From a bacterium (GTDB lineage: Bacteria; SZUA-79; Acidulodesulfobacterales; Acidulodesulfobacteraceae), in contig JAKAOK010000003.1 in NCBI GenBank assembly GCA_021812245.1, positions 1-64,000 on the forward strand: DNA of 64,000 bases. Reading direction: 5' to 3'. A program made the position numbers and the translations under genes. The notes beneath the pieces were generated by a model. The model had not been told where the DNA came from and searched no databases. It worked only from the letters and a program-made list of their open reading frames with translations. Below, in pieces: positions 1 to 9,068 of the stretch (within the stretch, counting starts at the first letter, position 1; each line of letters opens with the position of its first letter).

Positions 1-548
1 TCGTCCGCCGGATTGATTCCGCCGCCCGCAAATGCGGCGTCTCTTTTATTTAAAACATATAAAGGGTTGCCGAAATAATAAGATTCGACGCCTTCTTTTT
101 TATAAATATCCTGCTCGAAAGGGAAAATGGTTATAACGAATTTTATATATTTTTTAATGAAATTTATTCTGCCGTACCTTGAAGCCCATACCTTGGGGGG
201 GATAAAATACACCGCCGGAATGTTTAACTTATAGGCAAATTTTGCTATTTTAAAATTAAAAGACGGAAAATCTACAAGAATAACCGCATCCGGTTTATTT
301 GATTTAATCCATCCCAAAACGCTATTTAATACTTTTTTTATAGTTTTTAATTTAAAAAAAACTTCGGTAAAACCCATAACGGATAATTCTTTAATATCCG
401 CTATTAACTCCGCCCCTGCATATGCGCAGTTTTTCCCTCCCATAGCATAAAAATATAAGTTTTTATCTATTTTTTTCAGCGACGATATTAAACCGCCGGC
501 AAATACGTCTCCTGAGGGTTCTCCCGAAACTACGAGTATTTTAGGCAT
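1..548 (-). CDS. lpxB: Lipid-A-disaccharide synthase LpxB, 3' part cut off by the window edge
   Basis: Reading leftwards from the ATG at 548 gives about 182 residues beginning MPKILVVSGEPSGDVFAGG, the conserved glycosyltransferase N-terminus of LpxB (SGExSGD). Further on are VMGFTEV and a segment VYFIPPKVWASR that matches the LpxB YVxPxxWAW region. LpxB condenses UDP-2,3-diacylglucosamine with lipid X to make the lipid A disaccharide on the inner face of the cytoplasmic membrane. The start lies 1 bp after the lpxI stop, so the two are translationally linked. The remaining half or so lies outside the window. Confidence 0.93.
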   Translation of the reverse strand, partial: MPKILVVSGEPSGDVFAGGLISSLKKIDKNLYFYAMGGKNCAYAGAELIADIKELSVMGFTEVFFKLKTIKKVLNSVLGWIKSNKPDAVILVDFPSFNFKIAKFAYKLNIPAVYFIPPKVWASRYGRINFIKKYIKFVITIFPFEQDIYKKEGVESYYFGNPLYVLNKRDAAFAGGGINPAD

Positions 549-549
549 A

Positions 550-1353
550 TTAAAAAACATATACGGCAATGGAAGCCGAGTCAGCTCTTTTTATAAATTC
601 TTCTTTGCGCAAAACTATAGTGTTGCGCTCAAAAGCCAAACACGTAGCATTTACCGAAATAATAGCTTCTAAAGTATCAAGCCCTACGGCCGGAACGTCG
701 AATCTTAAATCCTGTTTAGGCTTGTTTACTTTTACGATTACGGCTCCTCCGTTTGCTAGCTTTCCGCCCCTTATTATAGCTTCGTCTGTTCCTTCTATAG
801 CTTCGAGGGACATAACCGATTTATCTTTAACTACGGCCGTTTGTCCGATATCCGCTCCGGCGATTAGCAGTGCGGCGTTCCTTCCAAATTCTATATCTTC
901 AGTCTCTTTTTTAGTAGGAGTTCTTTTGGATACAATACCGGCAGGCAAAAAAACCGACGAGATATACTTAGTCTGAGGGACTATGGTTATTCCTTCTTTT
1001 TCTAAAAATTTACATATGGCATTTAAGATAGTGTCGTCTTTTTTATCTTTAAGGGATAAAAAAAGAGTAATGGCTTTTATATCGGGTTTGATTTTTTTAA
1101 ACATCAGGGTCTTGCGGACTTTGCCCGCCATTATAACTTCATTTACGCCTTCCGATTTAAAAAAATTTGCCAATTTGCCGAGCTGTCCTACGCTTATGTA
1201 AATAATCGAATCTGCGCGTTCGGAAAGCAGCTTATCCGCTTCTTCTTCTATTGCGCAGACTCTTACGGAATAACCGGCGGCTTTTAATTCGTCGATGTAT
1301 ATTAGCGGAAATTCTCCATAACCGGCAATTATGCCTATATTTTTATTTTCCAT
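550..1353 (-). CDS. lpxI: UDP-2,3-diacylglucosamine pyrophosphatase LpxI
   Basis: This 267-residue protein belongs to the LpxI (DUF1009) family, which hydrolyses UDP-2,3-diacylglucosamine to lipid X and UMP. It is the alternative to LpxH in many non-gamma proteobacteria. The N-terminal IGIIAGYGEFPLI and the C-terminal RFDVPAVGLDT (Asp about residue 219, the position of the family's catalytic aspartate) are visible. The gene lies between lpxA (20 bp gap upstream) and lpxB (1 bp downstream), so consecutive lipid A steps are co-transcribed. I saw no LpxH in the window. Start ATG at 1353. Confidence 0.95.
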   Translation of the reverse strand: MENKNIGIIAGYGEFPLIYIDELKAAGYSVRVCAIEEEADKLLSERADSIIYISVGQLGKLANFFKSEGVNEVIMAGKVRKTLMFKKIKPDIKAITLFLSLKDKKDDTILNAICKFLEKEGITIVPQTKYISSVFLPAGIVSKRTPTKKETEDIEFGRNAALLIAGADIGQTAVVKDKSVMSLEAIEGTDEAIIRGGKLANGGAVIVKVNKPKQDLRFDVPAVGLDTLEAIISVNATCLAFERNTIVLRKEEFIKRADSASIAVYVF

Positions 1354-1373
1354 ACCCGCCTATACACATATAT

Positions 1374-2144
1374 TTATCTGGTAATGCCTCTTTTTGAATT
1401 CGCGATAAACGATATAAATTTTTCGATTTTATCGTTTTTGCCTATTTCTTCTTCTATACGCTCTACGGCTATCTTAACGGTAACTTTAGACCTGTATAAA
1501 ATCTTGTAAGCATTTTTTATTTTCTCTATCTCGTCTTTTGAAAAACCCCTTCTTTCCAGGCCTATTCTGTTGATACCGTAAATTTTTGCCCTGTCTCCGG
1601 ATGCGACGAGATAAGGAGGAATATCCTGAACGACCATCGAACCGCCGGCAATTAGGGCGGATTCGCCTATACGCACAAACTGATGGATTGCGCAGAGACC
1701 TCCGAGTATAACGTAATCCTGAATCTCGATATGTCCGGCCAGGGTCGCATTATTGGCTAAAATATTTTTGTTTCCTATAATGCAGTCGTGAGCGATATGC
1801 ACGTGCATCATAAACAGGTTGGAATCGCCTACCGAGGTAACGCCGTTTCCGGTAACCGTGCCCGGATTCATAGTTACGTATTCCCTTATGATATTATTAT
1901 CGCCTATAATAAGCTTTGTATCTTCCCCTTTATATTTAAGGTCCTGCGGGGCCGAGCCTATAGAAGCAAATTGAAATATTTTGTTTCCGTCGCCTATCCT
2001 GGTGTTTCCTTCTATAACGACATGAGAGGCAATCTGATTATTCTTTCCTATTTTTACGCCGCTTTTTATAATGCTGTAAGGGCCGACGTCGGTCGAATCG
2101 TCGATTTCGGCTCCCTGATAAATTATAGCAGTTTTATCAATCAT
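1374..2144 (-). CDS. lpxA: UDP-N-acetylglucosamine O-acyltransferase LpxA
   Basis: This 256-residue left-handed beta-helix acyltransferase has hexapeptide repeats (I-G-D/N-N pattern) over its first 190 residues and a helical C-terminal tail. The MHVHIAHDC segment carries His at about 116 and 119, corresponding to the conserved pair around the E. coli catalytic His125. It transfers an acyl chain from ACP to the 3-OH of UDP-GlcNAc, the first step of lipid A synthesis. It sits between fabZ and lpxI. Its length matches the family (about 260). The Gfo/Idh gene found between lpxA and lpxI in some genomes is absent here. Confidence 0.96.
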   Translation of the reverse strand: MIDKTAIIYQGAEIDDSTDVGPYSIIKSGVKIGKNNQIASHVVIEGNTRIGDGNKIFQFASIGSAPQDLKYKGEDTKLIIGDNNIIREYVTMNPGTVTGNGVTSVGDSNLFMMHVHIAHDCIIGNKNILANNATLAGHIEIQDYVILGGLCAIHQFVRIGESALIAGGSMVVQDIPPYLVASGDRAKIYGINRIGLERRGFSKDEIEKIKNAYKILYRSKVTVKIAVERIEEEIGKNDKIEKFISFIANSKRGITR

Positions 2145-2217
2145 AAAATTTTTATTTACTATGTAAGGCGGTAATTTAAGGTATATATATTTTAAATAAA
2201 TTTATGGACGCGGGTAA

Positions 2218-2709
2218 TTATTTCTCCGAACCCTGCTTAGGAATAAAAGTCGCCATAAGTTCGGCTTCGGCGCAAAGTTTTCCTTCCACCTCCGCCCTAC
2301 CGGAGAAAACCCATACGAACTGTTTTCTTTTAATAAGCTCCACTTTGAGAAATACGGAATAGCCGGGAAATATCGGCTTCCTAAATCTGGCTTTGTCTAT
2401 ACCCATAAAATAAGTTAATTTATCTCTTAAATCGTCGTCTTCCTCGGTTTTATAAGCAAGAATACCTCCCGCCTGCGCAAGCGCCTCCAGAATAAGAACT
2501 CCCGGCATAACAGGATAACCGGGGAAATGTCCCTGAAAAAACGGTTCATTTATCGTAGTATTTTTAACGGCTGTAATAGATTTGCCCTTTTCTAAAGATA
2601 CGACTTTGTCTATCATAAGAAAAGGATACCTATGCGGAAGCAGATTTAAAATCTCTCCTATGCCTATTATTTCACCGTCTTTTAAATCTCCCATCTCTTC
2701 TTTGCCCAT
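2218..2709 (-). CDS. fabZ: 3-hydroxyacyl-ACP dehydratase FabZ
   Basis: This hot-dog fold dehydratase has LLPHRYPFLMID (catalytic His) and HFPGYPVMPGVLILEALAQ (catalytic Glu). It dehydrates 3-hydroxyacyl-ACP in fatty acid synthesis and competes with LpxA/LpxD for hydroxyacyl-ACP, hence the usual lpxD-fabZ-lpxA order seen here. I chose the ATG at 2709 because AAGGA precedes it by 9 nt. A TTG at 2718 overlapping the lpxD stop (TTGA) would add three residues. The N-terminus has about 20 residues ahead of the usual start of similarity. Confidence 0.95.
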   Translation of the reverse strand: MGKEEMGDLKDGEIIGIGEILNLLPHRYPFLMIDKVVSLEKGKSITAVKNTTINEPFFQGHFPGYPVMPGVLILEALAQAGGILAYKTEEDDDLRDKLTYFMGIDKARFRKPIFPGYSVFLKVELIKRKQFVWVFSGRAEVEGKLCAEAELMATFIPKQGSEK

Positions 2710-2714
2710 TTTCG

Positions 2715-3752
2715 TCAATCCTTTGTTTTTGAAATTTCCTTTATCTTTTTGAACAACTCGGGGAGTTTTTTAAAAAGCACTACTGAGTTTCGCCATTCTT
2801 TTATGGAAAAAGCCGGCGAACCCGATATTATCTCGCCGTCCCCTACATTGCCCGATACTCCTGACTGCGCCGCTATCATGACATTATTGCCTATAGAAAT
2901 ATGTCCCGCTATGCCTACCTGTCCGCCCATAGTAACGTTATCGCCTATCTCGGAACTGCCGGCTATTCCCGTTTGTGCGGCAATTACGCAGTTTCTGCCT
3001 ATTATTACGTTATGGGCAATCTGGACCAGATTGTCTATTTTAGTTCCGGCGCCTATTCTCGTAAAATCGACCGCCCCTCTGTCTATAGTCACGTTGGCGC
3101 CAATTTCGACGTTATCTTCAAGCTCCGCGTATCCGGTATGAATTATTTTAACGTAACCTGTTTTGCCTCTAGCATACCCGAAACCGTCGCTGCCTATAAC
3201 CGAACCGGCATGAATTATACAGCCGTTGCCTATTCTAGAATTATCGTAAACGGTAACGTTAGGATATATAGTAACGTTATTCCCTATAGTAACGTTTATT
3301 CCTATAACCGCATTAGACATAATCCTGCAGTTGCCGCCTACAGAGCAGCCTTCTCCGATAAAAACACCCGGAAAAATTACCGTATTTTTTCCTTTAACGG
3401 AAGTTTTTCCTATAAAATAACCGCCCTCAAAATCTTCATGTTCGCCAGTTCTATCGCCAAAGGCATCTTTAAAAATCTGGGTCGCCTCCGCAAACGACAG
3501 ATATGGATTTTTAGAATCGAGTATGACGAATTTAATATCAGGGGGAAGTTCCGATTTTAAAGATTCGTAATCCATTATGACGGCACAGGCTTTTGTTTCT
3601 AAAAGCTGTTTGGCATATTTATGACCGGCAACGAAAGAAACCTCGTCTTCTTTGGCCGACTGAAGCGAACCTATACCGGAAACGTTCAAACTTTCGGAAA
3701 ATACGCCTATAGTATTCAACGATAACTTTGAGATAAGATCTTTTAAGAGCAT
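2715..3752 (-). CDS. lpxD: UDP-3-O-acylglucosamine N-acyltransferase LpxD
   Basis: This 345-residue acyltransferase has an N-terminal uridine-binding domain (about 1-100, including [13 protein letters not shown]) followed by a long left-handed beta-helix of hexapeptide repeats. The segment [15 protein letters not shown] contains the conserved catalytic-type His. It adds the N-linked hydroxyacyl chain to UDP-3-O-acylglucosamine, making the substrate of LpxI. It follows skp by about 12 bp, and its stop codon overlaps the fabZ start region. Confidence 0.96.
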   Translation of the reverse strand: MLLKDLISKLSLNTIGVFSESLNVSGIGSLQSAKEDEVSFVAGHKYAKQLLETKACAVIMDYESLKSELPPDIKFVILDSKNPYLSFAEATQIFKDAFGDRTGEHEDFEGGYFIGKTSVKGKNTVIFPGVFIGEGCSVGGNCRIMSNAVIGINVTIGNNVTIYPNVTVYDNSRIGNGCIIHAGSVIGSDGFGYARGKTGYVKIIHTGYAELEDNVEIGANVTIDRGAVDFTRIGAGTKIDNLVQIAHNVIIGRNCVIAAQTGIAGSSEIGDNVTMGGQVGIAGHISIGNNVMIAAQSGVSGNVGDGEIISGSPAFSIKEWRNSVVLFKKLPELFKKIKEISKTKD

Positions 3753-3764
3753 AACGGCATCATA

Positions 3765-4292
3765 CTATTTTAAATTCATTTGGTTTAATACTTCATTCGT
3801 TATATCTATCGAAGCCGACCTATAAACAACGCTCGGTCTGTCTATAACCAGAATATACCCGTCTTTTTTCGCGATAGCGTTAATAATAGACGTAGCTTTA
3901 TCTACTATTCCCTTTAATAATTCGAATCTTTTTTGCGACACAACGCCTTGAATGCGCTTTTCTTCCGCGGTAAAATTGGATATATCCGTCTCAAATTTTT
4001 TAGTTTTTTTGGCCTTTTCGCCTGCAGACATAATAGAACCGTTATTTTTCAAATCCGCCTGTACCGCGGCTATTTTTTTTCTCATCGCAAGGAGTCTTCC
4101 GTTATACTTGGAAACTAAAGCCTTTAATTGACTCTGCGCGGCTTTACCCTGATTAGACGTTGAAATTACTTTCTGCATATTGACTACGGCAATATTCGAA
4201 CCGGCGGCCGACGCATTTACGGAGCCGAATACTATAGACGCCGAAAGTATTAAAAAAGCTGCAAAGCTTAAACTTAAAATAGTCTTTTTCAT
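3765..4292 (-). CDS. skp: Periplasmic OmpH/Skp-family chaperone
   Basis: This 175-residue protein has a clear signal peptide (about 1-30, hydrophobic core then ending near NASAAG). It is followed by the OmpH motif NIAVVNMQKVI and a Lys/Gln-rich coiled-coil region (about 50-130). Skp-type trimers hold unfolded outer-membrane proteins in the periplasm and hand them to BamA. The gene is directly downstream of bamA and upstream of lpxD, the classical bamA-skp-lpxD order. Start ATG at 4292 with a purine-rich AAGGAG upstream. Confidence 0.92.
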   Translation of the reverse strand: MKKTILSLSFAAFLILSASIVFGSVNASAAGSNIAVVNMQKVISTSNQGKAAQSQLKALVSKYNGRLLAMRKKIAAVQADLKNNGSIMSAGEKAKKTKKFETDISNFTAEEKRIQGVVSQKRFELLKGIVDKATSIINAIAKKDGYILVIDRPSVVYRSASIDITNEVLNQMNLK

Positions 4293-4335
4293 GAATAAAT
4301 CTCCTTGTTTTTTTTATTTAATTAAATTTTTTAAA

Positions 4336-7083
4336 TTAAATCCCGGGCATGCCCGCACCGAGACTGAACTGTATTCTCGTAGGATTATTTCCGTTTATAG
4401 TCGTTCCTAGTATTTTGCCGTAAGTAATGGTAATCGGACCGAACGGCGAATACCAGTTAAAGCCTATTCCCGCCGCCTGAACAAGGCCGACCGGAAACAC
4501 CGAATCTCCCTGCAGCCATGCATTACCGGCATTCCACCATAAAAATCCGTAAAATTTCATTCTTTTAAGTATGGGTATAAAATATTTTGCCTGAACGGTA
4601 AACATTTTCGTTCCGCCGATTATATTTCCGTTTTCCGAAGGACCGACGGAATCGTACATAAATCCGAGAAGCGGATAGTTATTCATTATGCCGCCTACAA
4701 AAAACCTTTGATAAATAGGAAGCGGATAAGACGAGTTTGTTCCCGTTATATAGCCTAATTGCGCTCCCTGCATAAAAGAAGTTCCCCACCACAGCGGAAT
4801 ATAATGATTTGCCTGCGCTACGTACTTGACAAAATCGTCGTTGCCTCCTATAGGAGGACCTGCATAACTTATCCTGAAGCTGTCCATATCCCCTGCCGTA
4901 GGAACGATAAGATTGTTTAAAGTATTATAAACCGTCGTCAAAGAAACTTCGCTTGTCGTCACTTTACCCTGAGGTAAAATATTTGCAAGCCCCGGTATTA
5001 TTACCGAATTATCCTGCTCTATAAGGTACCTGAAATATTCGGTCAATATATTGCCGTATAAAGGATAGCCTAAAGTCGCCGAACCGCCCACTGAACGGTA
5101 AGCAAACTCATAATATAAAGAATTAAAAGTATCGTATAAAGATAAATTAAAAGACACCGGCCTCGCAAAAAGATAAGTAAGATACGGCTGTAGAACGTTA
5201 AAGCTGTATGATTGATAAGGACCGCCCGCCTGGACGTTGAAAGAAACGGAAATTCCGGTTCCGAAAAGGTTCGATTCGGAAATAGACGTTATAGCCATAA
5301 AAGACGTGGCCGAACTGTAACCGCCGCCTATGGTAAATTTACCGGTACCCTGCTCTTTTACATGCACTTTAACGTTTAATATACTCTTCCCGGGAACCTT
5401 TTCGGTAGTTATCGTAACATGCTTAAAATACATCAGATTTTTTAAGTTCTGCCTCGATATTTTTATGAGCTTAGGGTTATATTTCTCTCCGGGGTAAATA
5501 ACAAGCGCTCTTAATATAACATAGCTGTATGTAACATCGTTTCCGGTAATGGTAATTTTTCCGAACTTTGCAATTTTACCCTTATGGACGATTAGGGACA
5601 CTATAACGGAACTGGCCTTGGGTTTAATCTTAATAGACGGTTCGACGTTTGCAAACGCGTAACCTTTATCCGTAAAATATTTTGTTATGCTTAAAATTTC
5701 TTTTTCTATATTTTTTCTGTTAAAAACAGCGCCCACTTTGGTTATTATTAGCTTACGAGTTTCTTTATATTCTTTAGAGCCGGCTTTCGCTCCTTTTATA
5801 ATGAGATTTACTTTGGAGATTCTATATTGGGGCCCTTCGACGATTCTTATTATTACGGTAACGTATTTTTTATTTTTGGAAAATATATATTCCGGCTTCT
5901 TAACGCTTACGTTTATATAACCGTGATTATAATAAAAACTTAACAGCTTGATAATCTGAGAATTCAGTTTTGCTTTCTTGAATTTTCCGGCTCCGGTTAT
6001 CCATGTCAGAAGATTTACCGTTTTAATGCCCGTTACCGATTCGAGCTTGCCGGAGGAAAAGGATGTATTCCCTCTGAATTCTACTTTCCTTACCATTACC
6101 GGCGAATTTTCGCTTATAATAAAATGTATGCCTACATAGTTTCCCGGAAAAGACTTCTTTTTTACTTTTATCTTTGCGTTATAATAACCCTCTACGGAAT
6201 ATATAAATTTTAATATTTTAACCGCCTTATCTATTTCATAAGAGCTGTAAGGCTTGTTGATTTTAAGGTTGATAACTTTTTTAATTTTTTTAACGGCAAC
6301 TGAACCGTTTCCGGTATATTTAATAGATTTAATATAAGGTCTTTCGGAAACTATAAAAGTAACGAGCAACCGGCCGTCGACGGAAGCGACATCTACTAAG
6401 ATATTCTTAAAATACCCTGTCTTGTAAAGATTTTTAATACTTTCGTTAATTTTATCGATGGAATAAGAGCCGCCCTTTTTTATTTTAATGCGGTTCATTA
6501 TAAACCCGGCTCCGACTCTTATGTTTCCTTTTACCCTAACCGCGTAAATCTTTTTCTTGAATGACGAATTTTGCCTGCCTTCGGTTTTTCTTCCGATACG
6601 TCCGTATATAAAACCGGCTACTTTATATGCAAATTTGTTTAAGTTTTTTTTAAGAGAAGCATTGCCTGTGCCTGAATAGTTAAGCGTCTTGGATTTATAA
6701 ACATCTGCAACGTCTATAAGCATTGCATGAACGGTAAAATTTGAACCCAGCTTCGAAATGCTCCCCGTAATTATATAATTGGAATGATAAGCCAGTCCTA
6801 GCTTTTTTATTCGGACAAGATTTATTTTTTTATCAAAATTGAAATACGGTGGGGTTTGAAGCAGGGTATATGCAAAAACAAAATAAGGCTTCCCTGAATC
6901 CAGATAATTTTTAAAAGCCGCCGAAAAAGATTTTTTTATAGAAATGGAAGACGGGGAACCTTTCTGATGAAAAAAACCGGTCCATACGTTCCTGTTATTT
7001 AAAGAGGCATAAACGTTAACCGCATTTAAAATTAAAACGCCGGATATAACAATTCCTAAAAATATCGATTTTAAAAATTTCAT
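4336..7083 (-). CDS. bamA: Outer-membrane protein assembly factor BamA with an extra N-terminal domain
   Basis: This 915-residue protein is longer than E. coli BamA (about 810). After a signal peptide (1-26) comes a domain of about 130 residues containing YIITGSISKLGSNFTVHAML, which resembles the TolB N-terminal or LpoB-like fold. About five POTRA repeats (about 175-560) and a 16-strand Omp85 barrel (FTIGGGYSSATSFMAITSISE onward) follow. It folds and inserts outer-membrane beta-barrels. The C-terminus ends in MPGI, not the usual terminal aromatic. skp follows about 43 bp downstream. Confidence 0.95.
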   Translation of the reverse strand: MKFLKSIFLGIVISGVLILNAVNVYASLNNRNVWTGFFHQKGSPSSISIKKSFSAAFKNYLDSGKPYFVFAYTLLQTPPYFNFDKKINLVRIKKLGLAYHSNYIITGSISKLGSNFTVHAMLIDVADVYKSKTLNYSGTGNASLKKNLNKFAYKVAGFIYGRIGRKTEGRQNSSFKKKIYAVRVKGNIRVGAGFIMNRIKIKKGGSYSIDKINESIKNLYKTGYFKNILVDVASVDGRLLVTFIVSERPYIKSIKYTGNGSVAVKKIKKVINLKINKPYSSYEIDKAVKILKFIYSVEGYYNAKIKVKKKSFPGNYVGIHFIISENSPVMVRKVEFRGNTSFSSGKLESVTGIKTVNLLTWITGAGKFKKAKLNSQIIKLLSFYYNHGYINVSVKKPEYIFSKNKKYVTVIIRIVEGPQYRISKVNLIIKGAKAGSKEYKETRKLIITKVGAVFNRKNIEKEILSITKYFTDKGYAFANVEPSIKIKPKASSVIVSLIVHKGKIAKFGKITITGNDVTYSYVILRALVIYPGEKYNPKLIKISRQNLKNLMYFKHVTITTEKVPGKSILNVKVHVKEQGTGKFTIGGGYSSATSFMAITSISESNLFGTGISVSFNVQAGGPYQSYSFNVLQPYLTYLFARPVSFNLSLYDTFNSLYYEFAYRSVGGSATLGYPLYGNILTEYFRYLIEQDNSVIIPGLANILPQGKVTTSEVSLTTVYNTLNNLIVPTAGDMDSFRISYAGPPIGGNDDFVKYVAQANHYIPLWWGTSFMQGAQLGYITGTNSSYPLPIYQRFFVGGIMNNYPLLGFMYDSVGPSENGNIIGGTKMFTVQAKYFIPILKRMKFYGFLWWNAGNAWLQGDSVFPVGLVQAAGIGFNWYSPFGPITITYGKILGTTINGNNPTRIQFSLGAGMPGI

Positions 7084-7114
7084 TTTAATAAACTATCAAA
7101 TATTAGGCCTTATG

Positions 7115-7825
7115 TCAATTTATATGTTCGATTGTTCCGCCGGTGATTTTAATTTTATGTTCCATCATATTTGAAAATTCTTTATCGTGAGTGACCACCA
7201 CTAAAGTTTTACCGTATTTTTTATTAAGGTCTATAATTATGCTATGCAGCTTTTCCGCATGACGGGGGTCTAAATTCCCCGTAGGCTCATCCATCAATAT
7301 AACTTCCGGAGAACATACAAGCGCTCTCGCGACGGCCGCCCTTTGCTGTTCTCCGCCGGAAAGCATATAAGGTTTAAAATTAAGCCTGTTCTCCAATCCC
7401 ATTTCGCATAGATAATCTCTTGCCGTTTTAAGCGCCTTGTCTTTCGGGTCTTTTCTTATAAATAAAGGCATAGCCACGTTTTCCAAACAACTGAATTCGT
7501 TTAGAAGATAATGAAACTGAAAAACGAAGCCTATGTTTTTATTTCTGAAACGCGCAAGACCGGCATCAGAAAAACTATATATATTAGAATTTCCGAAATA
7601 CCCGACCTGTCCCGAATCCGGTTTAAGAAGCGTCCCTATTATGTGAAGAAGGGTGCTTTTGCCCGTACCCGACTCGCCTGTTACGGCGAAAGTATCTCCT
7701 TTTTTTATTTCCAGATCGGCTTCATTTAAAATATTAACCGTTTCATCTCCGGTTGTAAATATTTTACTGACCTTTTTTAAAGAAACTGCAAAATCGTAGT
7801 TATTGCCCGCCATATTCTTATTCAT
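7115..7825 (-). CDS. lolD: Lipoprotein-releasing system ATPase LolD
   Basis: This 236-residue ABC ATPase of the LolD/MacB type has Walker A GESGTGKSTLLH, Q-loop FVFQFHYLLNEF, signature LSGGEQQRAAVARAL, Walker B VILMDEPTGNLD and H-loop VVVTHD. With the membrane subunit encoded just upstream it extracts lipoproteins from the inner membrane for delivery to the outer membrane. Its start overlaps the end of lolC by 8 bp, which supports a LolCD-type pair. It is not a likely partner of the ABC-2 permease near 60 kb, which belongs to a different family. Confidence 0.93.
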   Translation of the reverse strand: MNKNMAGNNYDFAVSLKKVSKIFTTGDETVNILNEADLEIKKGDTFAVTGESGTGKSTLLHIIGTLLKPDSGQVGYFGNSNIYSFSDAGLARFRNKNIGFVFQFHYLLNEFSCLENVAMPLFIRKDPKDKALKTARDYLCEMGLENRLNFKPYMLSGGEQQRAAVARALVCSPEVILMDEPTGNLDPRHAEKLHSIIIDLNKKYGKTLVVVTHDKEFSNMMEHKIKITGGTIEHIN

Positions 7826-9053
7826 GCCTTACACCTTCCGCAGGGTCTATTTTACCGGCTTTATAAGACGGGTACAGCGTGGCTATAAAACTCAAAAAAA
7901 GAGCCGACGACCCTATTGCGATAAACTCGCCTGCGGTCATTCTTACCGGCAGAGTAGTTATGTAGTAAACCGAAGACGGAAGACTTATTATATGATATGT
8001 TTTTTCTAAATAACAGATTAAAAAACCGGATAAAAGTCCGAGAGAAGTACCTATTGCGCCGATTATAATGCCCTGCGCTATAAAAATAATCATTATATCT
8101 TTAGAACTTGCGCCTATAGATTTTAATATGGCTATGTCCTTCCTCTTTTCCATAACCACCATTATAAGAGTCGAAATGATATTAAACGCCGCCACCAGCA
8201 CGATAAGCGATAAAATTACGAACATCGTAAGTTTCTCCAATTTTATCGCGGAAAATAAATTTTTATTAAGCTCTTCCCAGCTTAAAGCGTAATAAGAAGA
8301 AGATGCCTTATTACCGTTCAGCTTATCGGCTATCTTCCTTGCAAAACTGTTTGCAAAGCTTAGATTGTCAAGTTTAATCTCGATACCGGTAACCGAATTC
8401 GCGGGTAAACCCAGAAACGTCTGCGCATTTTTAAGGGAAACAAAGGAAAGGGTCGAGTCGTAATTATACATTCCGCTGTTTATAATGCCGCAAACGATAA
8501 ATCTTTCCGTTTTAGGCATAACCCCAAATGGAGTAATTTCCCCATCCGGAGAAATTATAGTCACCCTGTCGCCTACCGAAACCCCGAGATTTTGTGCTAA
8601 AACCTTTCCCAAAACAATTTCGTTTTTCTTTTTATTATCTAACCCCGATAAATTTCCCTTAATAAGATATTTCTTAAGGTCGGTAACCTTTTCCTCCGTT
8701 TTTATATCTATTCCCCTTAAAACGCTTCCCGTCGAAGTGGATGCGGAAGATATCATTATATCGGTATATATAAAAGGCGCGATATTCTTTACGCCTTTGA
8801 CGGATGATATTTTTTTAGCGGCTTTTTTGTAATTATTCACGAAACCGTTATAATTTAAAACTATAATCTGCGACTCTATTCCTATAACCCTTTTTTCTAA
8901 AGTGCGGTCAAAGCCGCTCATAACCGATATAACGACGATAAGCGCCATTACGCCTATCATTATTCCCGTTACCGATATAAGACTCAATAATGATATAAAT
9001 GAATTATTTTTAGGCTTTAAATAATGAAGGGCGATTTTAGTATGAAAATTCAT
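7818..9053 (-). CDS. lolC: Lipoprotein-releasing system permease LolC/LolE
   Basis: This 411-residue FtsX-type permease has one N-terminal transmembrane helix (about 20-50), a large periplasmic MacB-like domain (about 50-265), and three C-terminal helices (about 275-400). The N-terminal FHTKIALHYLKPKNNSFIS and the SVTGIMIGVMALIVV segment are typical of LolC/E. Only one such permease is present, so the transporter probably uses a homodimer, as in bacteria with a single LolF-like subunit. It follows lysS in the same transcription unit. Confidence 0.92.
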   Translation of the reverse strand: MNFHTKIALHYLKPKNNSFISLLSLISVTGIMIGVMALIVVISVMSGFDRTLEKRVIGIESQIIVLNYNGFVNNYKKAAKKISSVKGVKNIAPFIYTDIMISSASTSTGSVLRGIDIKTEEKVTDLKKYLIKGNLSGLDNKKKNEIVLGKVLAQNLGVSVGDRVTIISPDGEITPFGVMPKTERFIVCGIINSGMYNYDSTLSFVSLKNAQTFLGLPANSVTGIEIKLDNLSFANSFARKIADKLNGNKASSSYYALSWEELNKNLFSAIKLEKLTMFVILSLIVLVAAFNIISTLIMVVMEKRKDIAILKSIGASSKDIMIIFIAQGIIIGAIGTSLGLLSGFLICYLEKTYHIISLPSSVYYITTLPVRMTAGEFIAIGSSALFLSFIATLYPSYKAGKIDPAEGVRHE

Positions 9054-9068
9054 ATCCCGATATTTTAT

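Noticed and set aside
2749-3560. Plus-strand open frames of 130 and 219 codons opposite lpxD
   Set aside because: They are antisense shadows of the repetitive LpxD hexapeptide coding sequence and show no protein-family features.
7115-7825. LolD as the missing ATPase of the ABC-2 permease at 60 kb
   Set aside because: The sequence and 8-bp overlap tie it to lolC. ABC-2 exporters use a different ATPase subfamily.
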